DNA of 64,000 bases from Nonomuraea indica (GTDB lineage: Bacteria; Actinomycetota; Actinomycetes; Streptosporangiales; Streptosporangiaceae): positions 423,280 to 487,279 of the forward strand of contig NZ_KZ559468.1 in NCBI RefSeq assembly GCF_002850745.1. The letters run 5' to 3'. The translations under genes were made by a program, and so were the position numbers. Below are positions 56,170 through 64,000 of the stretch, in pieces. The notes beneath the pieces were generated by a model that was not told the origin of the DNA, ran no database searches, and worked only from the letters and a program-made list of their open reading frames with translations. How positions within the stretch are numbered: position 1 is the first letter of the stretch; each line of letters starts with the position of its first letter.

Positions 56170-57774
56170 ATGAGCAGGTATGACGTCGTCATCGCCGGTG
56201 GCGGGCACAACGGGCTCGTCGCCGCGGCCTACCTGGCGCGCGCCGGGCGGAAGGTCCTCGTCCTCGAACGGCTCGGTCACGCCGGTGGCCTGGCCGTCTC
56301 CACCCGCGCCTTCCCCGGCGTGGACGTACGCCTGTCGCGCTACTCCTACCTCGTCAGCCTCCTTCCGGCGAAGATCGCCCGGGACCTCGGCCTCGGCCTC
56401 GAACTGCGCCGCCGCCGCTACGCCTCCTACACGCCCAGGGGCCGCACCGGCCTGCTCGTCGACAACGGCGACGCGGCGCGCACGGCCGCCTCGTTCCGCG
56501 ACGTCACCGGGGGCGAGGCCGATCACCGGGCGTGGCAGGACTTCTACGGCCTCGTCGCGCGGGTCGCGCGCACGCTGGCGCCGACGCTGCTGGAGCCGCT
56601 GCGCCCCGCCGCCGAGATCGAGCGCCTGGTCGGGCCGCGGGCCTGGCGCGAGCTGTTCCAGCGGCCCATCGGCGAGGTGGTGGACGAGCGGTTCGGCGAC
56701 GACACGGTCCGCGGGGTGGTGCTGACCGACGCGCTGATCGGCACGTTCGCCGACCCGGCGGCCGACCTGCTGGCCAACCGGTGCTTCCTCTACCACGTCA
56801 TCGGCGACGGCACCGGGGAGTGGAACGTCCCCGTCGGCGGCATGGGCGCGGTCTCCGGCGCGATCGAGGCGGCGGCCAGGCGGGCCGGGGCGGAGATCGT
56901 GACCGGCGCCGAGATCGTCGGCATCGCGCCGTCCGGCGAGGTGACCTTCCGCACCGGGGCCACCGGAAAGGCCGGCGGCGAGCCCGACGAACGGCACGAC
57001 GGGCGGCACGACGGGCGGCACGACGGGGCGCACGACGGGCGGCGCGACGAGGAGCACACGGTGACGGGCGGGCACGTGCTGGTCAACCTGCCGCCCGCCG
57101 TGCTCGACCGGCTGCTCGGCCGCCCTGCCACGTTGCCGGAGGGCGCGCAGCTCAAGGTCAACATGGTGCTGTCGCGGCTGCCCCGCCTGAAGGACCCGGC
57201 CGTGGACCCGAAGGCCGCCTTCAGCGGCACGTTCCACATCAACGAGGGTCGCGACCAGCTCGCCCGCGCCTACCAGCAGGCGGCCGCCGGCCGGATCCCC
57301 GACCTGCCGCCGGCCGAGGTCTACTGCCACTCGCTGACCGACCCGTCCGTACTCGGACCGGAGCTGCGCGGCCGGGCCGAGACGATGACGCTGTTCGGCC
57401 TGCACATGCCCGCCCGGCTGTTCCGGGAGGACCCGCGGCGGGCGCGGGCCGAGGCGCTGCGCGCCACGTTCGCCTCCGTCGACTCGGTCCTGGCCGAACC
57501 CCTGGAGGATTGCCTGCTGCGCGCCCCCGACGGCACGCCGTGCGTCGAGGCCAGGACCCCGGTGGACCTGGAGACGGAGACCGGCCTGCCGGGCGGCCAC
57601 ATCTTCCACCGCGACCTGGCCTGGCCGTACGCCGACGAGGGCGGCTGGGGCGTCGAGACCGAGCACGAACGGATCCTGCTGTGCGGCGCGGGCGCCCGCC
57701 GGGGCGGCGGCGTCAGCGGCATCCCCGGTCACAACGCCGCCATGGCCCTGCTGACGGGCGGCGGACGGCCGTGA
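56170..57774 (+). CDS. Phytoene desaturase-like FAD oxidoreductase
   Basis: 534 residues from ATG 56170. An N-terminal dinucleotide fold, VVIAGGGHNGLVAAAYLARA (GxGxxG), and LVLERLGHAGGLAVSTRAFP are characteristic of the phytoene dehydrogenase/PYROXD2-like group. GEWNVPVGGMGAVSGAIEAA and a C-terminal FAD segment GAGARRGGGVSGIPGHNAAM complete the fold. At about 277-298 a hydrophilic HDGR-repeat insert (12-bp DNA repeats CGGCACGACGGG, 56990-57040) interrupts a surface region. No carotenoid genes are near; the substrate is unknown. It starts 44 nt after lysR. Confidence 0.85.
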   Translation: MSRYDVVIAGGGHNGLVAAAYLARAGRKVLVLERLGHAGGLAVSTRAFPGVDVRLSRYSYLVSLLPAKIARDLGLGLELRRRRYASYTPRGRTGLLVDNGDAARTAASFRDVTGGEADHRAWQDFYGLVARVARTLAPTLLEPLRPAAEIERLVGPRAWRELFQRPIGEVVDERFGDDTVRGVVLTDALIGTFADPAADLLANRCFLYHVIGDGTGEWNVPVGGMGAVSGAIEAAARRAGAEIVTGAEIVGIAPSGEVTFRTGATGKAGGEPDERHDGRHDGRHDGAHDGRRDEEHTVTGGHVLVNLPPAVLDRLLGRPATLPEGAQLKVNMVLSRLPRLKDPAVDPKAAFSGTFHINEGRDQLARAYQQAAAGRIPDLPPAEVYCHSLTDPSVLGPELRGRAETMTLFGLHMPARLFREDPRRARAEALRATFASVDSVLAEPLEDCLLRAPDGTPCVEARTPVDLETETGLPGGHIFHRDLAWPYADEGGWGVETEHERILLCGAGARRGGGVSGIPGHNAAMALLTGGGRP

Positions 57775-57816
57775 CCCCTCATCGGGTTCTCATGATGAGC
57801 GCCTACCTTGAGCGGC

Positions 57817-58512
57817 ATGAGTGAGGTGGCACGGCTGCTGGTGGTCGACGACGAGCCCGCGCTGCGCGAGGCGTTGCAGTCCAGCCTGGAGTTCGAGGGC
57901 TACCGGGTCGCCACGGCCGACGACGGGCAGGCCGCGCTGGACGCGCTGGCCCGCGAGCCGTACGACGCCGTGCTGCTCGACGTCATGATGCCCCGCCTCG
58001 ACGGGCTGACCGCCTGCCGGCGGCTGCGCGCCTCGGCCAACCACGTGCCCGTCCTCATGCTGACGGCCCGCGACGCCGTGGGCGACCGGGTCTCCGGTCT
58101 CGACGCCGGCGCCGACGACTACCTGGTCAAGCCGTTCGAGCTGGACGAGCTGCTGGCCCGGGTGCGCGCCCTGCTGCGGCGCAGCGCGCTGCGCGACACT
58201 CCCGCCGACGGCGCCCTGGCCTACGCCGACCTGCGGATGGACCCGGCGACCCGGGAGGTGACGCGCGGCGGGCGGGTGCTCGACCTGACCCGCACCGAGT
58301 TCCTGCTGATGGAGCTGTTCCTGACGCATCCGCGACAGGTGCTGACGCGCGAGCAGATCCTCGGCGAGGTGTGGGGGTTCGACTTCGAGCCGACGTCCAA
58401 TTCGCTGGACGTGTACGTGATGTACCTGCGGCGCAAGACCGAGGCCGGCGGCGAGCCGCGGGTGATCCACACCGTGCGCGGGGTCGGGTACGTGCTGCGG
58501 GCGGCGCCGTGA
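57817..58512 (+). CDS. OmpR-family response regulator
   Basis: 231 residues from ATG 57817. The receiver domain shows acidic pair VVDDEP, phospho-acceptor Asp55 in [32 protein letters not shown] and Lys in [10 protein letters not shown]. The C-terminal winged helix includes [40 protein letters not shown] and [11 protein letters not shown]. It resembles MprA/TcrA-type regulators. The stop overlaps the kinase GTG (GTGA), and the gene set continues into cell-surface glycosyltransferases, likely its targets or co-regulated genes. Confidence 0.92.
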   Translation: MSEVARLLVVDDEPALREALQSSLEFEGYRVATADDGQAALDALAREPYDAVLLDVMMPRLDGLTACRRLRASANHVPVLMLTARDAVGDRVSGLDAGADDYLVKPFELDELLARVRALLRRSALRDTPADGALAYADLRMDPATREVTRGGRVLDLTRTEFLLMELFLTHPRQVLTREQILGEVWGFDFEPTSNSLDVYVMYLRRKTEAGGEPRVIHTVRGVGYVLRAAP

Positions 58513-59876
58513 GGCGAGGCAGCCTGCGCTCACGGCTGACGCTGCTGGTGGCGGTGGCCGTGGCGCTGGCCGTCGCGATCAGCTCCGGCGCCTGCTACAT
58601 GATCGTCCGCCAGCAGATGTACGACCAGATGAGCCGCGACCTGCGGCCCGACCCGGGTGACTCGCCGTACCAGCGGAAGAAGGACCTCGAGTACGTCGGC
58701 TCCCACTGCACGACCGACGAGCGGATCGCGGGCGACTTCCAGCCGCCGGAGATCAACCAGCTCATCTTCAGCGACGGCCGCCCCACCTGCCACCTGGGCC
58801 CGCCCATCGTCGTCAGGGGCGGCGACCGGCGCATCGCGGCGTACGGCGGCGACCACGTCTACACCGGCGCGACCGCCGACGGCACCCCCGTGCTCGTCTA
58901 CGTCGAGGGGGTCGAGCCCGGCATGGCCAGGATGAAGGCACGGCGGCTCGACCAGATCCAGGACCCGCTCAACATGGTCGCCCTGCTGCTGGGCGCGGTC
59001 GCCGCCCTCGGCGTGCTCGGCGCGGCCCTGGCCGGGTGGGTGGTCTCGCGGACCGCGCTGGCCCCGGTCGGCCGGCTCACCCGGGCCGTCGAGCACATCG
59101 CGCAGACCGAGGACCTCACCACCCGCATCCCGATCGCCGGCACCGACGAGATCGCCCGCCTAGGCTCGTCGTTCAACGCGATGACCGCCGCCCTGGCCGG
59201 CTCGCGCGAACGCCAGCAGCAGCTCGTCGCCGACGCCGGCCACGAGCTGCGCACGCCCCTGACCACCCTGCGCACCAACATCGACCTGCTGCTGCGCAGT
59301 GAGCAGACCGGCCGCAGCCTCGACCCGGCCGCCAAGAAGCGCCTGCTGGTCAACGTGAAGGCGCAGTTCGCCGAGCTGTCCACGCTGGTCGGCGACCTGC
59401 TCCAGCTCGCCCGCGGCGACACCGACCACGAGCCGCACGTCGAGCTGGCACTGCACGACGTCGTCGAGGCCGCCGTCGACCGGGCCCGGCTGCGCGGCGC
59501 CGAGGTCACCACCGACCTGCGCCCCTGGTACGTCGTCGGCGGCGCGGCCTCCCTGGAACGTGCCGTGCTCAACCTCATCGACAACGCCGCCAAGTTCGGC
59601 CCCGGCCAGGTGGACGTGGCGCTGGACGACGGGGTGCTGACCGTGCGCGACCGCGGCCCCGGCATCCCGGAGGAGGAGCTGCCGCACGTCTTCGACCGCT
59701 TCTGGCGCTCCCCGACGGCGCGCGGCATGCCCGGCTCCGGCCTCGGGCTGGCGATCGTGGCGCAGGCCGTGGCCGAGTCCGGAGGACAGGTGCGCCTCGC
59801 CAACGCCCGCGAAGGCGGCATCGTCGCTACGATCACGTTGCCGGGCAAATCTCATCCTGCCCTCAGAAACGAGTAA
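58509..59876 (+). CDS. Membrane sensor histidine kinase
   Basis: 455 residues from GTG 58509. A membrane helix (10-32) is followed by an extracytoplasmic sensor of ~120 residues with two Cys (GSHCTTDER and RPTCHLGP, possibly a disulfide). A second helix (about 160-183) leads to HAMP, then the HisKA box [20 protein letters not shown] with the phospho-acceptor His. The ATPase has [10 protein letters not shown] (N box), [11 protein letters not shown] (G1) and [12 protein letters not shown] (G2). It pairs with the preceding regulator through a 4-nt overlap. The signal is unknown. Confidence 0.92.
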   Translation: MRRGSLRSRLTLLVAVAVALAVAISSGACYMIVRQQMYDQMSRDLRPDPGDSPYQRKKDLEYVGSHCTTDERIAGDFQPPEINQLIFSDGRPTCHLGPPIVVRGGDRRIAAYGGDHVYTGATADGTPVLVYVEGVEPGMARMKARRLDQIQDPLNMVALLLGAVAALGVLGAALAGWVVSRTALAPVGRLTRAVEHIAQTEDLTTRIPIAGTDEIARLGSSFNAMTAALAGSRERQQQLVADAGHELRTPLTTLRTNIDLLLRSEQTGRSLDPAAKKRLLVNVKAQFAELSTLVGDLLQLARGDTDHEPHVELALHDVVEAAVDRARLRGAEVTTDLRPWYVVGGAASLERAVLNLIDNAAKFGPGQVDVALDDGVLTVRDRGPGIPEEELPHVFDRFWRSPTARGMPGSGLGLAIVAQAVAESGGQVRLANAREGGIVATITLPGKSHPALRNE

Positions 59877-59923
59877 GTCCCCTTAAATCCTGAACCCCTG
59901 AACTGTTGGGCATGGAGACAACA

Positions 59924-61084
59924 GTGAAGACGCGCCTGGTCGAGGTCGTCGTCCCGGTCCACAACGAGCAACGGGCGCTACGGGAGAGCGTCACCCGGTT
60001 GCACGGTTACCTCACCGGCACGTTCCCGTACGGCTTCCGCATCACGATCGCGGACAACGCCAGCTCCGACGGCACCTGGCACGTCGCCCGGGGGCTCGCG
60101 GCGGAGCTGCCGCACGTACGGGCCGTCCACCTCGACGCCAAGGGCCGGGGCAGGGCGCTGCGCCACGTCTGGTCGGCCAGCGACGCGGACGTCGTCAGCT
60201 ACATGGACGTGGACCTGTCCACCGACCTCGACGCCTTCCTGCCGCTGGTCGCACCGCTGTTGTCCGGCCACAGCGACCTGGCCATCGGCACCCGGCTGGC
60301 CAGGACGTCGCGGGTGGTGCGCGGGCCCAGGCGCGAGTTCATCTCCCGCTCGTACAACCTGTTGCTCCGCTCGCTGATGGGGGCGCGGTTCTCCGACGCC
60401 CAGTGCGGGTTCAAGGCCGCGCGCACGGAGGTCGCGCACGCCCTGCTGCCCGCGGTGGAGGACGAGGAGTGGTTCTTCGACACCGAGCTGCTGCTGCTCG
60501 CCGAGGGGGCCGGGCTGCGCATCCACGAGGTGCCCGTCGACTGGGTCGACGACCCCGACAGCCGCGTGGACGTCCTGCGCACCGCCCTCGACGACCTGCG
60601 CGGCATGGCCAGGGTCGCCCGCCGGACGCTGTGGGGGGCGGCCCGCCTGCCCGTGCCGCCGCCGGTGCGGGAGGCGCGGCTGCCGCGCGGCATGGCGCGG
60701 CAGCTGCCCAGGTTCGCCGTCGTGGGCGTGGCCAGCACGCTGGCCTACCTGGCGCTGTTCTCGCTGCTGCGGCAGGGGGTGCCCGCCCTGACGGCGAACG
60801 CGGTGGCGCTCCTCGTCACCGCCGTGGCCAACACCGCCGCCAACCGCCGCTTCACCTTCGGCGTGACCGGCTCGGCAGGGGCGCTGCGGCACCAGGTCGA
60901 AGGGCTGGTCGCGTTCCTCGTCGGGCTGGCCCTCACCACCGGCGGGCTGGCCCTGCTGCCCGCCGGCGTCTCGCACGGGGTGGAGCTCGCGGCGGTCATC
61001 ACCGCCAACGCCCTGGCCACCCTGATGCGCTTCCTGCTGCTGCGCGTGTGGGTCTTCAACCCGAGGCGGAGGCAGGGCCGGTGA
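59924..61084 (+). CDS. Bifunctional GT2 glycosyltransferase/GtrA membrane protein
   Basis: 386 residues from GTG 59924, chosen because GGAGA lies 6 nt upstream; ATG 59912 is possible. Residues 1-215 are a GT2 domain: VVVPVHNEQRALRESVTRLH, DNASSDGTW, YMDVDLSTDLDAFLPLV (DXD-like) and FSDAQCGFKAARTEV, as in polyprenyl-phosphate sugar synthases. Residues ~260-385 are GtrA with four membrane helices (RFAVVGVASTLAYLALFSLL, NRRFTF). GtrA proteins help move polyprenyl-linked sugars across the membrane. Together with the GT39 gene overlapped at its end, it would make and use a lipid-linked sugar donor for a surface polymer. Confidence 0.9.
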   Translation: MKTRLVEVVVPVHNEQRALRESVTRLHGYLTGTFPYGFRITIADNASSDGTWHVARGLAAELPHVRAVHLDAKGRGRALRHVWSASDADVVSYMDVDLSTDLDAFLPLVAPLLSGHSDLAIGTRLARTSRVVRGPRREFISRSYNLLLRSLMGARFSDAQCGFKAARTEVAHALLPAVEDEEWFFDTELLLLAEGAGLRIHEVPVDWVDDPDSRVDVLRTALDDLRGMARVARRTLWGAARLPVPPPVREARLPRGMARQLPRFAVVGVASTLAYLALFSLLRQGVPALTANAVALLVTAVANTAANRRFTFGVTGSAGALRHQVEGLVAFLVGLALTTGGLALLPAGVSHGVELAAVITANALATLMRFLLLRVWVFNPRRRQGR

Positions 61085-63081
61085 CCGCCACCCTGACCGG
61101 GCCGGCGCCCGGGCCCGCGCACCGCCGTGCCTCGCTCGCCGGCCGGATCCTGCTCGGCGGCGGCGACACCCCCCGCTGGTCGCGGCCCGCGCTGTGCGGC
61201 GTGCTGGCCGCCGCGTTCGCGCTGTACGCCTGGGCGCTCAGCGGCGACGCGAACGCCTACTACGCCGCCGCCATCCGGTCCGGCACCACGAGCTGGAAGG
61301 CGTTCTTCTTCGGCGCGCTCGACGCCGGCTCGTTCATCACGGTGGACAAGCCGCCGCTGGCACTGTGGGTCATGGGCCTGTCGGCGCGGATCTTCGGGTA
61401 CGGCACCTACAGCATGCTGCTCCCGCAGGCGGTCGCCGGCGCGGCCACCGTCGCGCTGGTCCACTCGGCGGTCCGGCGCGGCCTCGGCCCCGGCCCGTAC
61501 GCGCACGCCGCGGCTCTCGTGGCGGCCGTCGTCATGACGCTGACGCCCATCACCGTGGCGATCAACCGGGACAACAACCCCGACACGCTTCTCGTCCTGC
61601 TGCTCGTGGCGGCCGGCTGGTGCTGCCTGGAGGCGCTGCGCGCCGGCCGCTCGCGCCTGCTGCTGGTGTGCGCGCTGCTCGTCGGCCTGGCGTTCCACAC
61701 CAAGATGCTGCAGGCGTACGTGGCGGTGCCCGCCTTCGCGCTGGCCTACCTGGTGTGCGCGCGGACGCCGCTCGTCCGGCGGTTCGGCCACCTGCTGGCC
61801 GCCGGGACGGTGCTGGTCGCGGCCAGCGCCTGGTGGATGGTGATCGTGGACCTGTGGCCCGCCGACTCCCGCCCGTACATCGGCGGCTCCACCGACAACT
61901 CCGTGTGGGACCTGGTCATCGGCTACAACGGCCTCGGACGGATCTTCGGCCAGGGCGGCGGGTCCGGCGGGTTCGGCGGCGGCGCGTCCTTCGGCGGCGC
62001 CTCCGGGGCCGGGCGGCTGTTCAACGACGTCATGGCGGGCCAGATCTCGTGGCTGCTGCCGTTCTGCGTGCCGGCGCTGGCCCTTGCGGCGGTGTCGGGC
62101 TGGTCGTGGTGGCGTGCCCGCAGGGCGGCCGCGACGCCCGTGTCGTCGGTGCTGCGCCAGCCGGGCGCGCCGTGGCTCATGTGGGGGGTCTGGCTGGCCG
62201 TCCACTTCGCGGTGTTCAGCTTCTCCAGCGGCACCTTCCACCCGTACTACACGACGGCGATGGCCCCGGCCGTGGCGGCGCTCACCGGGATGGGCGCGGT
62301 CCTCATGTGGCGGGTTCACCGGCACTCCCGCGCCTGGTGGTGGGTGCTGCCGCTGGCGGTCGCGGTCACCGGAGGCTGGTCGTTCACCGTGCTGCGCCGC
62401 ACCCCCGACTGGCTGCCGTGGCTCGCCTGGGCCGTGCTCGCCGCCACCGTGCTCGCCACGGCCGGGCTCGTCCTGGCCCGGACGGGCCGGGGCGCCCTGA
62501 CGCGGCCGGCCGTGGGCGTGCTGCCGTTCGTGCTGGTGGCGGGGCTCGCCGGGCCGGCGGCGTACGCGGTGACGCCGTTGCGGTCGCCGGTCAACGGCAC
62601 GAACCCGACCGCCGGCCCCGCCACGGGCGGCATCCCGGGACGGCCGGGCGGTCCGGGCACTCCGGGCGGCCCAGGGATGCGCCCCGGTGAACCGCCCTCC
62701 GGTCCCGGACAGGACAGCAGGACGGGCCGGCCGGCCGGCGGGTTCGGCGGCGAGCCCGACGGCGCGCTCGTCGCCTATCTGAAGGCGAACCGGGGGACGG
62801 CCGCATGGCTCGTCGCCGTCGGCAGCGCCCAGCAGGCGTCCGGCCTCATCCTGGCCACCGGCGAACCGGTCATCGCGATGGGCGGCTTCACCGGCCGTGA
62901 CCCCGCCATGACCGTCGCCCGCCTGCAGCGCCTCGTCGCCTCCGGGCGCCTGCGGTACGTGCTGACGGGCGGCGGTGGCGGCCCGGGCCGCGGCGACAGC
63001 GAGGTCACCGCCTGGGTTCAGCGGAACTGCGCGGCCGTGACCGGCCACGACGGCCTCCACGACTGTTCGGCAGCCGGGTGA
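61081..63081 (+). CDS. GT39/ArnT-like membrane glycosyltransferase
   Basis: 666 residues from GTG 61081 (GTGA overlap with the GT2-GtrA gene). About eleven membrane helices. The first loop holds GDANAYYAAAIRSGTTSWKA and FITVDKPPLALWVMGLSARI, the acidic/DKPP pattern of ArnT/protein-mannosyltransferase-like enzymes using polyprenyl-phosphate sugars. Then TPITVAINRDNNPDTLLVLL and SSGTFHPYYTTAMAPAVAAL. Low-complexity Gly-rich loops lie at ~295-315 and ~510-560. The C-terminal ~110 residues form an extracytoplasmic domain ending near a Cys pair (NCAAVTGHDGLHDC). Likely adds sugar to a wall or surface acceptor; acceptor unknown. Confidence 0.9.
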   Translation: MTATLTGPAPGPAHRRASLAGRILLGGGDTPRWSRPALCGVLAAAFALYAWALSGDANAYYAAAIRSGTTSWKAFFFGALDAGSFITVDKPPLALWVMGLSARIFGYGTYSMLLPQAVAGAATVALVHSAVRRGLGPGPYAHAAALVAAVVMTLTPITVAINRDNNPDTLLVLLLVAAGWCCLEALRAGRSRLLLVCALLVGLAFHTKMLQAYVAVPAFALAYLVCARTPLVRRFGHLLAAGTVLVAASAWWMVIVDLWPADSRPYIGGSTDNSVWDLVIGYNGLGRIFGQGGGSGGFGGGASFGGASGAGRLFNDVMAGQISWLLPFCVPALALAAVSGWSWWRARRAAATPVSSVLRQPGAPWLMWGVWLAVHFAVFSFSSGTFHPYYTTAMAPAVAALTGMGAVLMWRVHRHSRAWWWVLPLAVAVTGGWSFTVLRRTPDWLPWLAWAVLAATVLATAGLVLARTGRGALTRPAVGVLPFVLVAGLAGPAAYAVTPLRSPVNGTNPTAGPATGGIPGRPGGPGTPGGPGMRPGEPPSGPGQDSRTGRPAGGFGGEPDGALVAYLKANRGTAAWLVAVGSAQQASGLILATGEPVIAMGGFTGRDPAMTVARLQRLVASGRLRYVLTGGGGGPGRGDSEVTAWVQRNCAAVTGHDGLHDCSAAG

Positions 63082-63120
63082 CGCCCCGGATGTCCCGCCG
63101 TGGGCCGATAAGCTTGGCCG

Positions 63121-63738
63121 GTGCGGAGTACGACCCGGGCCGAGCAGGCCGACCAGCGCAGAGCCGAGCTGCTCGAGGCCACCCGCAAGGTGGTGCTCGA
63201 ACGCGGCCTGGCCAACACCCGGATCGCCGACATCGCCAAGTCGATCAACGTCAGCGGCGGGCTCATCCACTACCACTTCGCCACCAAGGACGAGCTGATC
63301 ACCGCCATGCTCAGGGCCACGCTCGACATCGAGAGCGCCCGGCTCGACGAGCTCGCCGCCGGGCCCGGCACCGCGGTGGAGCGCCTGGACCGGGTGCTGC
63401 AGTACTACATCCCGGAATCCAGGTCCGACCAGAGCTGGCTGCTGTGGATCGACGCCTGGAACACCGCGCTGCGTGAGCCCGCCGTCAACGGCATCATGCT
63501 GGAGCTGGAGACGGCCTGGCTGGACGCGCTGGCCCGGGTGCTGGCCGACGGCACCCGGACGGGCGAGTTCGCCTGCGACGACCCGGCGGGCGCGGCCGAG
63601 CGCATCGACGCCATGCTGGACGGCCTCGTGATCCGCTACACCCTGCACCCCACGGTCCTCAGCCGTTCCCGCCTGCTCGACCACGCCCGCACGGCCGCCG
63701 CCCGGGAGGCGGGCATCTCACCCGACGCCTTCGCCTGA
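63121..63738 (+). CDS. TetR-family regulator
   Basis: 205 residues from GTG 63121. Helix-turn-helix: RRAELLEATRKVVLERGLAN TRIADIAKSINVSGGLIHYHF. The ligand domain has DQSWLLWIDAWNTALREPAV and IDAMLDGLVIRYTLHP, close to BetI/RutR-like TetR proteins. It begins 39 nt after the GT39 gene on the same strand, with no obvious operator or target seen; it may act on a distant gene. Confidence 0.88.
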   Translation: MRSTTRAEQADQRRAELLEATRKVVLERGLANTRIADIAKSINVSGGLIHYHFATKDELITAMLRATLDIESARLDELAAGPGTAVERLDRVLQYYIPESRSDQSWLLWIDAWNTALREPAVNGIMLELETAWLDALARVLADGTRTGEFACDDPAGAAERIDAMLDGLVIRYTLHPTVLSRSRLLDHARTAAAREAGISPDAFA

Positions 63739-63853
63739 CAGCGCGTACGGCCCGCCCCCGCCTTACGCGCGGGCTGGGCGACCTTCCCGCGCGGGGGCTG
63801 GGCAACGGCCGCTCGACCACGCGCTGCGGGCCCGGGTCCTGGGGCGGCGAGGA

Positions 63854-63873
63854 CGCGCCCGCTTCGGGGCGCG
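63854..63873. terminator. Hairpin between convergent genes
   Basis: CGCGCCC (63854-63860)/GGGCGCG (63867-63873), a 7-bp stem with a 6-nt loop, between tetR and the partial minus-strand gene. Confidence 0.5.
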
Positions 63874-63885
63874 CCGGCTCGCCGG

Positions 63886-64000
63886 TCAGGCGGGCAGGGC
63901 CGCGAGAAGGAAGGCGAGGCGGGCGGCGGCGGCCTCCACGTCGTCGGTGGTGCCGAGCCGGTAGCCCCACGAGGTGACGAAGCTGCCGTCGTCCGAGCAG
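63886..64000 (-). CDS. C-terminal fragment of an unidentified protein
   Basis: The last 38 residues of a gene entering from the right edge; TGA at 63886-63888. It reads CSDDGSFVTSWGYRLGTTDD and ends with an Ala/Leu helix ARLAFLLAALPA. Codon use is typical of the genome. Too short to name. Confidence 0.6.
   Translation of the reverse strand, partial: CSDDGSFVTSWGYRLGTTDDVEAAAARLAFLLAALPA

Overview
The window is very GC-rich with almost all third codon positions G or C. It has GTG/TTG starts, GTGA/ATGA stop-start overlaps, secreted CBM2 cellulases and a CebR-type regulon. Together these point to an actinomycete, most likely a soil filamentous member of the Streptosporangiales (Nonomuraea/Streptosporangium type; inference, not proven). 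I see no rRNA, tRNA, CRISPR array, insertion sequence or phage gene.

Layout. 1-4.8 kb: a partial SIS-domain (FrlB-like deglycase) gene with a LacI-type operator; a LeuA/homocitrate-synthase-like gene divergent from a helix-turn-helix/citrate synthase fusion; an APH-like kinase gene. 4.7-11.0 kb: a minus-strand operon for a MukBEF/Wadjet-like SMC complex (kleisin-like, KITE-like, SMC ATPase) with no JetD-type nuclease gene. A 38-codon ORF links the SMC gene to the APH-like gene through ATGA overlaps at both ends. 11.4-22 kb: a GH5 cellulase, an AlkZ-like winged-helix protein, a methyltransferase-GNAT fusion with rsgA, an M50 protease, CorA, a heparinase-family protein, and an ECF sigma factor with its membrane partner.

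22.1-31.0 kb is a cellulose/mannan degradation island. GH6 and GH48 exocellulase genes diverge from a shared control region. A GH5_8 mannanase overlaps the end of GH48, and a CebR-like LacI repressor is followed by an overlapping Ser/Thr kinase gene. Near-perfect TGGGAGCGCTCCCA boxes sit 20-24 bp upstream of the GH6, GH48 and cebR starts, so the locus looks self-regulated by cello-oligosaccharides. A second motif (TGAAACTTTCACC) is shared between this control region and the one upstream of the GH5 cellulase.

31-42 kb: a fused E1 alpha/beta 2-oxoacid dehydrogenase, a secreted three-repeat protein, a coiled-coil protein, and a TetR-controlled leucine/isovalerate degradation operon (acyl-CoA carboxylase beta and alpha, HMG-CoA lyase, acyl-CoA dehydrogenase). 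42-52 kb: a DUF402 protein, a large LuxR-family ATPase regulator whose 3' end is tandemly repeated in 76-bp units, an APH(6)/Hur-like kinase, a DUF4132 protein, and a proline-rich protein of unknown function. 52-64 kb: pseudouridine catabolism (psuG-psuK), a LysR/YeiH divergent pair, a phytoene-desaturase-like oxidoreductase, a two-component system leading into GT2-GtrA and GT39 glycosyltransferases, a TetR regulator and a partial gene.
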